DNA of 14,655 nt from Candidatus Aenigmatarchaeota archaeon (GTDB lineage: Archaea > Aenigmatarchaeota > Aenigmatarchaeia > GW2011-AR5): the NCBI GenBank assembly GCA_018304565.1, contig JAGVVX010000019.1:1-14655 (forward strand). Direction: 5' to 3'. A model generated the notes under the pieces. The model was given only the letters and a program-made list of their open reading frames with translations. It was not told where the DNA came from and did not search any database. Positions 1 to 7,224 of the stretch are shown here, one piece after another (positions within the stretch are counted from its first letter, which is position 1; every line of letters starts with the position of its first letter). The position numbers and the translations under genes were made by a program.

Positions 1-281
1 TTTTCGTCTGTAGGCAGGCCCTGGAAAAGAGCCTCCATGCCTGTTATGCGGAACTTGTAATTGTATGCCGTGTCTTTCGTGCATGTCTCCATCCTGACAC
101 TGGGTTCGCCCTGGACCTGCACAACGCGCGATATGCGGCCCGGAAGGTCTTCTACTTTTTCTATTTTTTCTTGCTTGGCAAATATGTCAGTTATTGATTC
201 CTGAAATAAAAGAAGAGTAAGCGTTAGTGCGATTAAGAAAACGATTATCAGCATCGGTGCGCTGACCGTCATTTCTGCCAT
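1..281 (-). CDS. Partial single-helix membrane protein (pilus-cluster neighbour)
   Basis: Reading leftward from an ATG at 281, the frame is open for 93 codons and runs off the left edge, so the C-terminus is missing. The visible protein begins MAEMTVSAPMLIIVF, has one strongly hydrophobic helix at about residues 9-27, then a soluble, charged region with a lone Cys. It lacks the charged leader followed by Gly or Ala that marks archaeal class III prepilins, so calling it a pilin is not justified. It is the last visible gene of the cluster of ATPase, platform protein and small membrane proteins. A TATA-like box about 26 nt upstream suggests its own leaderless transcript. I do not recognise a family. 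The role in the pilus-like machine is inferred from neighbourhood only. Confidence 0.7.
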   Translation of the reverse strand, partial: MAEMTVSAPMLIIVFLIALTLTLLLFQESITDIFAKQEKIEKVEDLPGRISRVVQVQGEPSVRMETCTKDTAYNYKFRITGMEALFQGLPTDE

Positions 282-303
282 TAATGAATTATGCGCAAGG
301 GTT

Positions 304-310
304 GTATATA
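304..310 (-). promoter_or_regulatory. TATA box for the left-edge membrane protein
   Basis: On the minus strand TATATAC lies centred about 26 nt upstream of the ATG at 281, the usual archaeal TATA-to-start-site distance. This predicts a transcript beginning at the start codon. Confidence 0.5.
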
Positions 311-323
311 AGTAATTAAGCAA

Positions 324-470
324 CTAGCCGCCAGAAATCAGGCTGATAAACGATTGGTACAAACTTGTCCTCAGCAAGAGCGGGCTAAAAACCAAAAGCA
401 AGGCAAGGAGTGCAAGTATGATTATGACAGTAATCACAGCATAACCGCCTTCTTCGACTACCATCGACAT
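324..470 (-). CDS. 48-residue single-helix membrane protein
   Basis: A short frame starts at ATG 470 and ends at TAG 326-324. It encodes MSMVVEEGGYAVITVIIIL followed by a continuous hydrophobic stretch to about residue 28, then a short, weakly polar tail ending SLISGG. A clear Shine-Dalgarno, AGGTGA, sits 6 nt before the ATG and overlaps the stop codon of the preceding 41-residue gene, so the two are translationally coupled. An acidic N-terminus before the single helix suggests the tail lies outside or in the membrane. It is too small to assign to a family. Because it is coupled to the gene just downstream of the double T2SSF platform protein, it is a candidate minor component of the same machine. 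Confidence 0.65.
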   Translation of the reverse strand: MSMVVEEGGYAVITVIIILALLALLLVFSPLLLRTSLYQSFISLISGG

Positions 471-475
471 AAAAA

Positions 476-601
476 TCACCTGAATATGGGACGTATCTCC
501 TGCATAAAGGCAGCTAGCACGTCTTTTTGAATTGCAAGCAGCACCATGAATATGAAAAGGAATGCCAGCAGCGCGATGACTATCACATATACCGGCTTCA
601 T
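476..601 (-). CDS. 41-residue single-helix membrane protein
   Basis: The frame starts at ATG 601 and ends with TGA at 478-476. The protein is almost entirely one transmembrane helix, MKPVYVIVIALLAFLFIFMV, followed by a short amphipathic tail ending in RPIFR. An AGGA motif lies about 8 nt before the ATG. A TATA-like box is also centred about 26 nt upstream, so the gene could be read either from its own leaderless message or from the platform-protein transcript, whose stop is 44 nt away. Its stop overlaps the Shine-Dalgarno of the next small gene. No family is recognised. The order (ATPase, platform, tiny helices) suggests a pilin-like or scaffold subunit, by inference. Confidence 0.6.
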   Translation of the reverse strand: MKPVYVIVIALLAFLFIFMVLLAIQKDVLAAFMQEIRPIFR

Positions 602-622
602 GATTATTCCTGCATCGGGTTC

Positions 623-631
623 CTTTTATTG
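623..631 (-). promoter_or_regulatory. Possible TATA box for the small membrane genes
   Basis: Minus-strand AATAAAAG is centred about 26 nt before the ATG at 601. It lies in the 44-nt gap after the platform gene, giving a possible internal promoter. Confidence 0.35.
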
Positions 632-644
632 GTTTTTCAGGGCG

Positions 645-2597
645 TTAAAATGTTGCAACAATGAGGGGCGTGAATATTGACAGTGTCACGAAAAGGGCGA
701 TCATGAAGACAATGAAGCCGATGAGGACGCTTTTTCCCATGGTGTCCTGCTTGCCCAGCGTGTCCTCGCCGTTCTCGATGCCGTTTATGAAGAATCCCAG
801 TATCAGCGCCGTCTCGATAAGATAAACGCCTACAACAACCACGAACTGGAAGGGCGTGATGCTTATTGCACCGAATTGCGTCACCAGCGGGAAGTCAGTG
901 AAGCTTGTATTTGCCAGCCTTGTTGAGAGCTGGCTCAATATCCTGATTATAATTATTGCCATCGTTACAATAACCCCGGAAATCATAGGCGATAAGAAGT
1001 ATGACTGGAATTTCAGCGAATTGACAGTCTCACTCAGGGATTCCTGCACCTCTTCCTGCGTGTCGTGCAGCCCTTTCAGGTACTGCGAAACAGAGAGCAT
1101 CGCTTGCGAAGTGGTTTCTGTCCCTTTCTTTGAGGCCTCAACGACAGTGCGCATCACGGATTTTATGAGGCGCGACGGGTAGAATCGTATGGCTCCGTAA
1201 TCCTTGTTAAAGAACGCCTCGGAAAACGTCATGCCCATAGTCTTCATGTTATTAAGCGCCCGGGAGAAAAGATCCTTGATTGCCAGGTTGCCTACGCGCT
1301 TCAACGAACGCTCGACAGAAAGTTCCACCGGTATGCCTGTAGATATGCTGCTGCCAAGCTGGAATAATGCCTCAGCGAATTCCGTTTCGATCTTTCTTGT
1401 TTTTTCCCTCACGCCCATTCTCTGTGAGCTGAGCATGAGGAAGTAAAGCCCAAGGCCTGCAGCAATGCCGCCAACTATTATGGTCCCTGCAATCACGCCT
1501 TCCTTGTCAATCTGGTGATAAAGGAGCCCGAGAAAGACTATTGAACCGCCCACGACAAAAGCTATGGGAAACGCCGGTAAAAACCTTCTGCCAAGCCTGA
1601 ATTTTCCCTTTGGAGGTATGCCTGGATTTTCTGATATGTCTATCTTGCTGAATGTTGCAGGCCTTTTCTCGAGTATGTTTGATATCACAAAAAACAGCAC
1701 TATAGGCAGCAGTATGTCGTAGCCGACAAAGAGCAGGGATGCGTCAACGCCGAGGAACACGGCGACTATGGGGAACAGCACGAGGCCCAGCACAGGTAGT
1801 ATTATTCCCATCGCATGCACAACCATCACGGGCATCTTGAGGTCCTGGTTGAAGTGCCTTGCCTGCTCTCTGCTCCCTTTTAGTATAACTTCTACAGCTT
1901 CGCTCAGCATCCTTTCGCGCGAAGGCCCTATCTGGTGAAGAGAAGCCACCAGGAGTTCCACAGCCTCGACGAACTCGCGGTTCTTCCGCCATTTCTTTGC
2001 GTATTCGAACAGCGCGTCCTGCATATTCACATAGTTGCCGACTTCAACATCCCAGAGCACCTTGCGTATCTCGTAAGAAAGCCGGCCTGACATATTCTCT
2101 GCTGAGAATTTCACAGCGCCCTCAAGGTTGGGCATGTTCCGCATGTACATCGCCATGTACAGTATAAGCGTGACTATTTCAGATCCGGCATCCATCTCAT
2201 ACAGTTTCTTGATATGCAGCGGGTATATGTACAGGTAATAAACAAAAGGCAGTGCCAGGATCATTACTATAAGGCCTGAACCAAATGTAAGTCCCGGCAG
2301 GCCAAAAAGAAGCTTTAATGCAATCAGCACGAACGTTGGGAATACTATAGCAAATGCAAAGAGCATTGTCAGGGAAGAAACCTGCGTAGGCGTGACTTTC
2401 AGGTGGGCAAAATCTATGGCTTCCTGCAGCGTTTTTTCCGTTTTTCCGTCAGGCCGGACTTTCATTATTTTTTCAGCGGATATGCACAGCTTCTCATAGA
2501 TACTCCTTGGAAGGCTTGATTCCCTCTCTTCCTCGCGGAAAATCTTGTATTCGCGCGAAAGCGCTGAATACTGGCGCTTTTTCCCCGGCGTTGCCAT
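645..2597 (-). CDS. Double T2SSF (TadC/FlaJ-like) platform membrane protein
   Basis: A 650-residue membrane protein with the layout of archaeal type IV pilus/archaellum platform proteins. It has a charged cytoplasmic N-terminus (1-70), paired helices at about 75-125, a soluble T2SSF-like domain at about 140-250, helices at about 259-308 and 340-390, a second T2SSF-like domain at about 400-525, then helices near 533-556, 583-605 and 623-645. The cytoplasmic domains carry the expected helical features, such as MRNMPNLEGAVKFSAENMSG in the first and SSISTGIPVELSVERSLKRV in the second. In this family the protein sits in the membrane and couples the ATPase motor to pilin assembly or secretion. The partner ATPase is directly upstream on the same strand. 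The start at 2597 is supported by a TATA box at the leaderless distance. The family call rests on architecture and these repeats, not on a search. Confidence 0.85.
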   Translation of the reverse strand: MATPGKKRQYSALSREYKIFREEERESSLPRSIYEKLCISAEKIMKVRPDGKTEKTLQEAIDFAHLKVTPTQVSSLTMLFAFAIVFPTFVLIALKLLFGLPGLTFGSGLIVMILALPFVYYLYIYPLHIKKLYEMDAGSEIVTLILYMAMYMRNMPNLEGAVKFSAENMSGRLSYEIRKVLWDVEVGNYVNMQDALFEYAKKWRKNREFVEAVELLVASLHQIGPSRERMLSEAVEVILKGSREQARHFNQDLKMPVMVVHAMGIILPVLGLVLFPIVAVFLGVDASLLFVGYDILLPIVLFFVISNILEKRPATFSKIDISENPGIPPKGKFRLGRRFLPAFPIAFVVGGSIVFLGLLYHQIDKEGVIAGTIIVGGIAAGLGLYFLMLSSQRMGVREKTRKIETEFAEALFQLGSSISTGIPVELSVERSLKRVGNLAIKDLFSRALNNMKTMGMTFSEAFFNKDYGAIRFYPSRLIKSVMRTVVEASKKGTETTSQAMLSVSQYLKGLHDTQEEVQESLSETVNSLKFQSYFLSPMISGVIVTMAIIIIRILSQLSTRLANTSFTDFPLVTQFGAISITPFQFVVVVGVYLIETALILGFFINGIENGEDTLGKQDTMGKSVLIGFIVFMIALFVTLSIFTPLIVATF

Positions 2598-2620
2598 AAG
2601 ATATTCTTTATTTTAGGCGC

Positions 2621-2629
2621 TATATAAAA
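2621..2629 (-). promoter_or_regulatory. TATA box for the platform gene
   Basis: Minus-strand TTTTATATA is centred about 27-28 nt before the ATG at 2597, with no Shine-Dalgarno between them, so a leaderless message is predicted. The platform gene therefore need not depend on read-through from the ATPase gene across the hairpin-rich gap. Confidence 0.6.
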
Positions 2630-2655
2630 TACCTGAAGAAAAAAATAATATTTTT

Positions 2656-2794
2656 AATCAGGAATGAGGATTATCTGCAGAGAACAAAGTTCTCTGAGAT
2701 CTTCGAAGAACAAGGTTCTTCGAGACGCCAAAAGACTTCTGTCTTTTGAGCACGTCAGAAACATGAAGGTTTCTGAGCAGAAAGGAGAAAGACC
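2656..2794. repeat. Modular hairpin element, four-arm copy
   Basis: The left flank AATCAGGAATGAGGATTA (2656-2673) and right flank GAAAGGAGAAAGACC (2780-2794) enclose four perfect stem-loops. Arm 1 is CAGAGAAC/GTTCTCTG (2678-2685, 2689-2696). Arm 2 is TCGAAGAAC/GTTCTTCGA (2703-2711, 2715-2723). Arm 3 is CAAAAGAC/GTCTTTTG (2729-2736, 2741-2748). Arm 4 is TCAGAAAC/GTTTCTGA (2755-2762, 2769-2776). Arms recur every 25-26 nt with 5-6-nt spacers. TCTG (2674-2677) can pair with CAGA (2778-2781), closing a multibranch structure. Three related copies occur at 2836-2868, 7931-7989 and 8021-8104. It lies between the ATPase stop and the platform-gene promoter. Confidence 0.8.
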
Positions 2795-2835
2795 TAGGAA
2801 AAGAAAACCCTTGGGAAAAGAAAAATAATACTCTT

Positions 2836-2868
2836 AATCAGGAATGAGGATTAGAAAGGAGAAAAACC
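2836..2868. repeat. Modular hairpin element, zero-arm copy
   Basis: The same left flank AATCAGGAATGAGGATTA (2836-2853) is joined directly to the same right flank GAAAGGAGAAAAACC (2854-2868), with no arms between them. Upstream of both this copy and the four-arm copy is a shared AAAAATAATA tract (2821-2830 and 2641-2650), so the repeat extends about 15 nt further left. Confidence 0.75.
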
Positions 2869-2883
2869 TTTGGTTTTCTCCTT
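2856..2883 (-). terminator. Hairpin just after the ATPase stop codon
   Basis: AAGGAGAAAAACC (2856-2868) pairs with GGTTTTCTCCTT (2872-2883) with one bulge and a 3-nt loop. It starts within 5 nt of the ATPase TAA (2888-2886). On the minus strand there is a T-rich stretch further on, so it may act in termination or in 3'-end protection. It uses the right flank of the zero-arm element as one of its arms. Confidence 0.45.
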
Positions 2884-2885
2884 CT

Positions 2886-5800
2886 TTAGTAGTTTTTCCT
2901 TAGCCAGCTGTACCATTTCTCGTAGACAAGCTTGCTGTCAAGTGTGCCCGTTTCTTCCTTTACCTCGTTGCTTATGAGATGAAACATCGAGTTTGATTCG
3001 ATGACAGCCTGTGCCTCAAGGATCTCCGCGTTATTTTTTGCCTTTGAATAATCTACAATCGATTGCAGTATTTTTGCGCGCAGGTTTATGTTTTCCCACA
3101 CAGAATCCCAGTTGCCTTTCCATTCCCTTGTTCGTGAGGCTATGTCATTAAGCACCTGCGATTCGCCGGTGAGCAGCGTCTTTGTCGGCTTGAGTACGTC
3201 GTCTTTCGCCGAATACTCGAGGAGATTCACGAATCCGCCTTCGTCAAGCGGATCCAATTTCCAGTGCTTCCTTACTTCTGTCAATTCCACGACCCTGCGG
3301 AATGATGTCAGGCCGTCAGGCGAGCGCAACATGTTTACAATAACTATTATATCCGTGGCTTTGAAACTTGTCGTCGGCACCCGCAGGTCGTTGACTACCC
3401 TGTCAAAAACGCCGTAAGCGCTGTCACCGTGTATGGTGCCTGCTACGACATTAGCCAGTGCGCCAATGCGCATGGCCTCATAAAGCGCCAAGGCTTCCGT
3501 GCTGCGCACCTCACCGACAATAAGTGCAGAGTCACCCAGCCTCAATGCAGTTCGCAGCGCTTCTTCTGCCGGGAGTTCTGTTTCAACCCTTGTTATGACG
3601 CTTCGTGATTTCAACCGTTCTATGTTGTATCCCAGCTCACGCAATTGTTCTATAGGAAGTTCTATCGTGTTATGTGCAAGTAAGTTTTCACAAATAAAGT
3701 TTTCATCGTTGGGCACTGAAAAATCATAGACATATTGCTCTTTGTCCTCGAGCCTTCGTATTTCCCTTATCTGATCCCAAAATATGTCAGATTCTGCAAG
3801 CATCGCAAGTTGGGACGCAAGAATATTACTCTTAACTTTTGTGGCTATTGTAAGCAGTTTTTGCCTACCTATGTTATTGCCCCTTGATATGTAATCTTGA
3901 TAATTGAAATTTTCTGAATTTTCATTTATTAGACGCTTGAATTCTTCTGATAATGGTACAATATCTGTGCTGTCGTGCGTAGATTTTTTATTGCATAATT
4001 TCTGCAGTTTTTCCATTTTGTTTTTTTGGAAAAATCCGATCTCATTGAACGCCTTTAAAGAGTGCAAAGCACTTATTCTAGAAGGGAAAGTTTTATCGCG
4101 CTGCTGAAAGTTGTATATCCTCAATATAATGCCAAATCGCAAGAGCATAGTTTGTATATCCTTCATCAGTTCCTCTGAAGACAGACTTATTCCGATCTCA
4201 TGGTCTGTTATATACCCGTCACCGCTAAAGAGGCCTTTCAAAAGAGAGGCCGTCTTTTCTTTATCTAAAGAGTAAACCCATCCCGGGACTTTCTTTGTGT
4301 ACGCGTCCCCTTTGAATCCTAAAATCTCCATCAAGCGCTTCAGTGTCGAAGAATTAAGCATGAGCGAAATTCCATCACTGTGCATCTTGACATTTATGCC
4401 AAACTCTTCTGCAATCTTTCTCACGCAAGTTCTTGAGCCCTCGTCAACTACAGATATTATTACAGATTTCTTGTCATAGCATCCGTCAGCAAGCCATAGG
4501 CCGAAGAACTCCATTATTTCTTTTTTTAATAGTATAAATCTTGGCAGAGGTCTGGAATTGTGGGCAGATTTGTAGTATATATCTTGGCCGAAAGCGTATT
4601 TCTTTGCAAATTCCTTTACAAAAGAAACAGGAAGAATCTTTTTCCTTCTCCAATAACTTCTTTTTCCTCTGTTTTTGATTTTTTTCTTTATTTCGGTCCA
4701 ATTGGATCTGATACATTTCTCAATATCAGGGCCTGTAAAATAGCCTTTTTGCAGATCGTCAAGATAGTCAAAGACATCTATGTTTTCTTTGCTGCTGCCT
4801 TCAAATGGCAATATGCGCGGTGTTACAAGATAATCATCTATTTTCAGTTCTCTTGCTTTTGCAGGTTTTATTTCGCCTTTTTGCCCCAATGTAAAAAGAG
4901 AATGGTCACCCGTAACCTTGATTTTCCTGCCAGTTCGCGTTGTTATCTCGAATATATCTTTCCTGGTCATATGTCTTACAAAAGAACTGACGTCCGAAAG
5001 TCTTATTTTCCCGTCTTTCCCTATTGAAAAGACTTTTATCTTTTCAGTGTTCTTCCTCAAGACTTCTCTTCCGAAGTCGTATTCGCAGCCATGTTTTTCT
5101 ATAAGATCATCTATTAGCTTACTGACGGTGCTTTTTTCTATCTTGCCATTTCTTTGATAAACGATTCGTGTATCGCCAGTTACGCTGTCCTCCACCGAAA
5201 TAATTCTTATCTTTGGCATTATCTGCGCCATGCACGCGCCAAGAAATGCCGTCTTTCCTGCGCTTCTCGTCCCCGCTACAAGAAGTGTTCTTGCACCATC
5301 GATGATAAACCAGAGAAGCCCTGCGGAAAACGGGTCTATCATCCGGTTGTTTATGAACAATGGAAACGTCCACGGCTTGTCGCGGTGACGGCGCAAGGCA
5401 AAGCCCAGCCCCTCTGGCGACAATGTTCGCGTGATAGCTGCAACCCTTGCGCGGCCGCCGGGTGCAGAAAGCTCTGTGTCCAGCACAGGGTTTGCCTCGT
5501 CTAGTGGCCGGCCTGACTGGAGACGGAAGCGTGTTGCCCATGATTCTGCATCTTCATGGCTTGGAATGATGTTTGTCTCGCATTCCTGATGAACTCCATG
5601 ATATATGTATATTGGCGCAGCTCCGACAGGAGAATTGACATATATGTCCTGAATGTTCTCGTCCTCAAGCAGGAGTTCCATGGTTCCAAGCCCCGCCGTG
5701 TAGCGGGTTAGTATGCCTGCGAGCTCCTTGAGTCTTGATTCAGCCAACTTTAAATTTCCTGACCTGGAAAGATCGCGCAGCATGTCCAGGCCGATGCGGT

Positions 5801-6629
5801 ACAAATTCTCTCTCACGCGCTGCGGATCTGAAAGCTCTGTTTCCCTTGGTTCATGGCTGCCTACCATGCGCCGTGCTGTATCAAGCAGCGTGTATTCTTC
5901 TTCCTGCAGCCTGAATTCAGGCGGTATCAAATGATAGGCTTTCCTTAACTTACCCTTGATCCTGTATATCTCCACTTCGCTGTCGCCAACCCGGTAACGC
6001 TCGATAAGTTCCCCGTTTGCCGGCGGCAGCGCCATGTAATGGGTATACATGAAATTCGGCCTTACCGTGGGATGAAACAAGACCCTGTAAAGCTTTCTTT
6101 TCTTGTGGTCTGTCAGGCGGTCTTTGGCGAATCTTATCATCTCGCAGTTGTCGAAAAGCCTCTGCATCTCCAGTAGCGTGTGCTGCAAATAGTGTTCCAA
6201 GCATTGCTTGGTGATGTCAAGCTCCCTGTCTATTTTGATATGCGTGTGCCTTATCTCGCGAAGAAGTGATTTGTAAGCGTCTATCGGATCATAGCGCGCA
6301 TCGTTGACAAACTGCTGCAGGAACTGATAGCGCGGCGCTGCATCGTCCCTGCAGTTTTCCAGCACAACGTTTTTTATTGAGATTACTTCCTTCATAATCC
6401 TGTCGATAGCTATGGCGACCTCAAGCAGCAGCTTCGATTCTGAGAAATCATATTCGTGCTCTCTGGCTTCAGCCAGCACGATTCTTACGGGCTTCCTCAC
6501 TTCCATGAGTTTGTCAATGGTTATCGCCATTGCAATGTCGTAATCCTCTATGCTCGGCCCAAAAACACAGTTGATGCAGTTCATCCTTATTTCTTGCCGC
6601 TCTTCGTTGTACTCGTATTCACCAGCCAT
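2886..6629 (-). CDS. Intein-containing type II/IV secretion (pilus) ATPase
   Basis: A 1247-residue precursor. After removal of a 506-residue intein (codons 482-987) the mature ATPase would be 741 residues. It powers assembly or secretion by a type IV pilus-like machine at the inner face of the membrane. A long N-terminal region (about 1-330), which begins with a MNCINC cysteine pair, precedes the T2SSE core. Visible motifs in mature numbering are Walker A GTRSAGKT (453-460), the Asp box ISVED/TIELP (477-486), Walker B DSALIVGE (about 527-534) and the His box GTIHGDS (558-564). All look intact. The frame extends upstream to an ATG at 6740, but the first 37 residues would cover a hairpin and TATA box. 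ATG 6629 (MAGEYEY) sits 26 nt from that TATA box and is preferred. The double T2SSF platform gene lies downstream. The subfamily (FlaI, TadA or KlbA type) is not resolved. Confidence 0.9.
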   Translation of the reverse strand: MAGEYEYNEERQEIRMNCINCVFGPSIEDYDIAMAITIDKLMEVRKPVRIVLAEAREHEYDFSESKLLLEVAIAIDRIMKEVISIKNVVLENCRDDAAPRYQFLQQFVNDARYDPIDAYKSLLREIRHTHIKIDRELDITKQCLEHYLQHTLLEMQRLFDNCEMIRFAKDRLTDHKKRKLYRVLFHPTVRPNFMYTHYMALPPANGELIERYRVGDSEVEIYRIKGKLRKAYHLIPPEFRLQEEEYTLLDTARRMVGSHEPRETELSDPQRVRENLYRIGLDMLRDLSRSGNLKLAESRLKELAGILTRYTAGLGTMELLLEDENIQDIYVNSPVGAAPIYIYHGVHQECETNIIPSHEDAESWATRFRLQSGRPLDEANPVLDTELSAPGGRARVAAITRTLSPEGLGFALRRHRDKPWTFPLFINNRMIDPFSAGLLWFIIDGARTLLVAGTRSAGKTAFLGACMAQIMPKIRIISVEDSVTGDTRIVYQRNGKIEKSTVSKLIDDLIEKHGCEYDFGREVLRKNTEKIKVFSIGKDGKIRLSDVSSFVRHMTRKDIFEITTRTGRKIKVTGDHSLFTLGQKGEIKPAKARELKIDDYLVTPRILPFEGSSKENIDVFDYLDDLQKGYFTGPDIEKCIRSNWTEIKKKIKNRGKRSYWRRKKILPVSFVKEFAKKYAFGQDIYYKSAHNSRPLPRFILLKKEIMEFFGLWLADGCYDKKSVIISVVDEGSRTCVRKIAEEFGINVKMHSDGISLMLNSSTLKRLMEILGFKGDAYTKKVPGWVYSLDKEKTASLLKGLFSGDGYITDHEIGISLSSEELMKDIQTMLLRFGIILRIYNFQQRDKTFPSRISALHSLKAFNEIGFFQKNKMEKLQKLCNKKSTHDSTDIVPLSEEFKRLINENSENFNYQDYISRGNNIGRQKLLTIATKVKSNILASQLAMLAESDIFWDQIREIRRLEDKEQYVYDFSVPNDENFICENLLAHNTIELPIEQLRELGYNIERLKSRSVITRVETELPAEEALRTALRLGDSALIVGEVRSTEALALYEAMRIGALANVVAGTIHGDSAYGVFDRVVNDLRVPTTSFKATDIIVIVNMLRSPDGLTSFRRVVELTEVRKHWKLDPLDEGGFVNLLEYSAKDDVLKPTKTLLTGESQVLNDIASRTREWKGNWDSVWENINLRAKILQSIVDYSKAKNNAEILEAQAVIESNSMFHLISNEVKEETGTLDSKLVYEKWYSWLRKNY
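3669..5186 (-). other. LAGLIDADG-type intein inside the secretion ATPase
   Basis: A 506-codon in-frame insertion interrupts the ATPase Asp box, splitting ISVED from TIELP. It begins with Ser1 in block A (SVTGDTRIVY) and has block B T92-G-D-H95. It carries two LAGLIDADG helices, GLWLADG (229-235, D234) and GLFSGDG (318-324, D323). It ends with the YVYDFSVPNDENF block F and LLAHN506 before extein Thr+1. All splice-junction residues expected of a class 1 intein (Ser1, block-B His, penultimate His, terminal Asn, +1 Thr) are present, and both endonuclease acidic residues remain, so both protein splicing and homing could be active. The base composition is visibly more A/T-rich than the flanking extein, as expected for a transferred element. 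The region between blocks B and C (about 130-220) is unassigned. Confidence 0.95.
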
Positions 6630-6650
6630 GACAATAATTGTGCACCCGAA

Positions 6651-6660
6651 TATTAAAAAT
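6651..6660 (-). promoter_or_regulatory. TATA box for the ATPase gene
   Basis: Minus-strand ATTTTTAATA is centred about 26 nt before the ATG at 6629, and no Shine-Dalgarno precedes that ATG. This supports a leaderless start at 6629 rather than the frame-opening ATG at 6740. Confidence 0.5.
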
Positions 6661-6665
6661 GAAAA

Positions 6666-6697
6666 TCCAAGACTTTCTTTACAAAGAAAGGATTGGA
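6666..6697. other. Stem-loop with a symmetric internal GA/GA loop
   Basis: TCCAA (6666-6670) pairs with TTGGA (6693-6697) and CTTTCTTT (6673-6680) pairs with AAAGAAAG (6683-6690). They are separated by GA opposite GA, a tandem G-A mismatch if read as plus-strand RNA. It lies in the divergent gap between the ATPase and the coiled-coil genes. Similarly shaped stems occur at 7871-7904 and 12137-12170. No function is recognised. Confidence 0.5.
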
Positions 6698-6785
6698 GAA
6701 CCCAAAAACTTTCAGGATATAAGGAACAACAAATACACAACTTAATAAACTGGGAAAGACATCCTATAAAGCAGCAGGCTATATC

Positions 6786-7172
6786 ATGGCAAGAGAAGAC
6801 GACAGCGTAAAGGTGTATGCGGTTCTGCAGGAGATGCTCAGAAGAAGCAATGCGGAAATGACAAGGCTCAGGGATCTCGAGCAGCGGCTAGATTCGCTGG
6901 AAAACAGGCTCGCTTCCCTTGAGGAAGTAAGCCTTGAGCGCATGGAGAAGTCCACTGACAAGTTTATAGACGTCAACGCAACGCTGAGAAACGTAAACGA
7001 CGAGATATTCAGGATGAGGAATAACCTGGAAAAGATAAACAGGCAGGTTAACAAGTTCGCGCGCAAACGTGACATAAAGGAAATAGAAAAAATGTTCGAG
7101 CTTCTGTCGCCATTGAAGCAGGAGTTCGTTACAAAGGGTGAACTCGAAGAAGAACTGCGCACCAGGGAATAA
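6786..7172 (+). CDS. Small coiled-coil protein
   Basis: The 128-residue protein starts MAREDDSVKVYAVLQEMLRR and is almost entirely charged helix with heptad spacing of Leu, Ile and Met (for example DLEQRLDSLENRLASLEEVS, about residues 30-49). A long coiled coil is therefore expected. There is no signal peptide, membrane segment, Cys or Trp, so it is probably cytoplasmic and oligomeric. It diverges from the secretion ATPase gene and is followed 52 nt later by a second coiled-coil gene. Archaeal archaellum loci carry coiled-coil accessory proteins (FlaC/D/E), and this pair could be functional analogues, but no shared motif is visible and I infer this from position only. The long antisense frame over it is a shadow. 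Confidence 0.75.
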   Translation: MAREDDSVKVYAVLQEMLRRSNAEMTRLRDLEQRLDSLENRLASLEEVSLERMEKSTDKFIDVNATLRNVNDEIFRMRNNLEKINRQVNKFARKRDIKEIEKMFELLSPLKQEFVTKGELEEELRTRE

Positions 7173-7185
7173 AAAAGCAAATTAA

Positions 7186-7195
7186 CTATATAAAT
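7186..7195 (+). promoter_or_regulatory. TATA box before the second coiled-coil gene
   Basis: CTATATAAAT lies 30-39 nt before the ATG at 7225, predicting a start site near 7216 and a leader of about 9 nt. The second coiled-coil gene can therefore be transcribed separately from the first. Confidence 0.45.
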
Positions 7196-7224
7196 AGCTT
7201 AAAATCATATTAAATAAGAGTCCT

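Noticed and set aside
1..281. Class III prepilin (archaellin/pilin) at the left edge
   Set aside because: No charged leader with a Gly or Ala cleavage site before the helix. The acidic MAEMTVS start does not fit.
2658..2700. C/D-box guide RNA (GAATGAGGA and TTCTCTGAG resemble C and D boxes)
   Set aside because: The C-like box lacks the RTGATGA core and the CTGA copies are part of the stem arms. Paired C'/D' boxes and guide spacing are absent.
2678..2776. CRISPR array, because of about 26-nt periodicity
   Set aside because: The repeated units are different palindromes with 5-6-nt gaps, not identical repeats separated by unique spacers of about 30 nt, and no cas gene is near.
4560..5157. Plus-strand frames of 155 and 79 codons opposite the intein
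   Set aside because: They lie wholly antisense to well-supported intein blocks and show Phe/Cys-rich composition typical of shadows of A/T-rich coding sequence.
6630..6740. N-terminal extension of the ATPase frame to an ATG at 6740
   Set aside because: The 37 extra residues are Cys/Phe-rich, overlap a hairpin and the TATA box at 6651-6660, and ATG 6629 has the right promoter spacing.
6779..7180. 133-codon minus-strand frame over the first coiled-coil gene
   Set aside because: Ser/Phe/Leu-rich shadow. The plus-strand frame has heptad structure and a plausible start.
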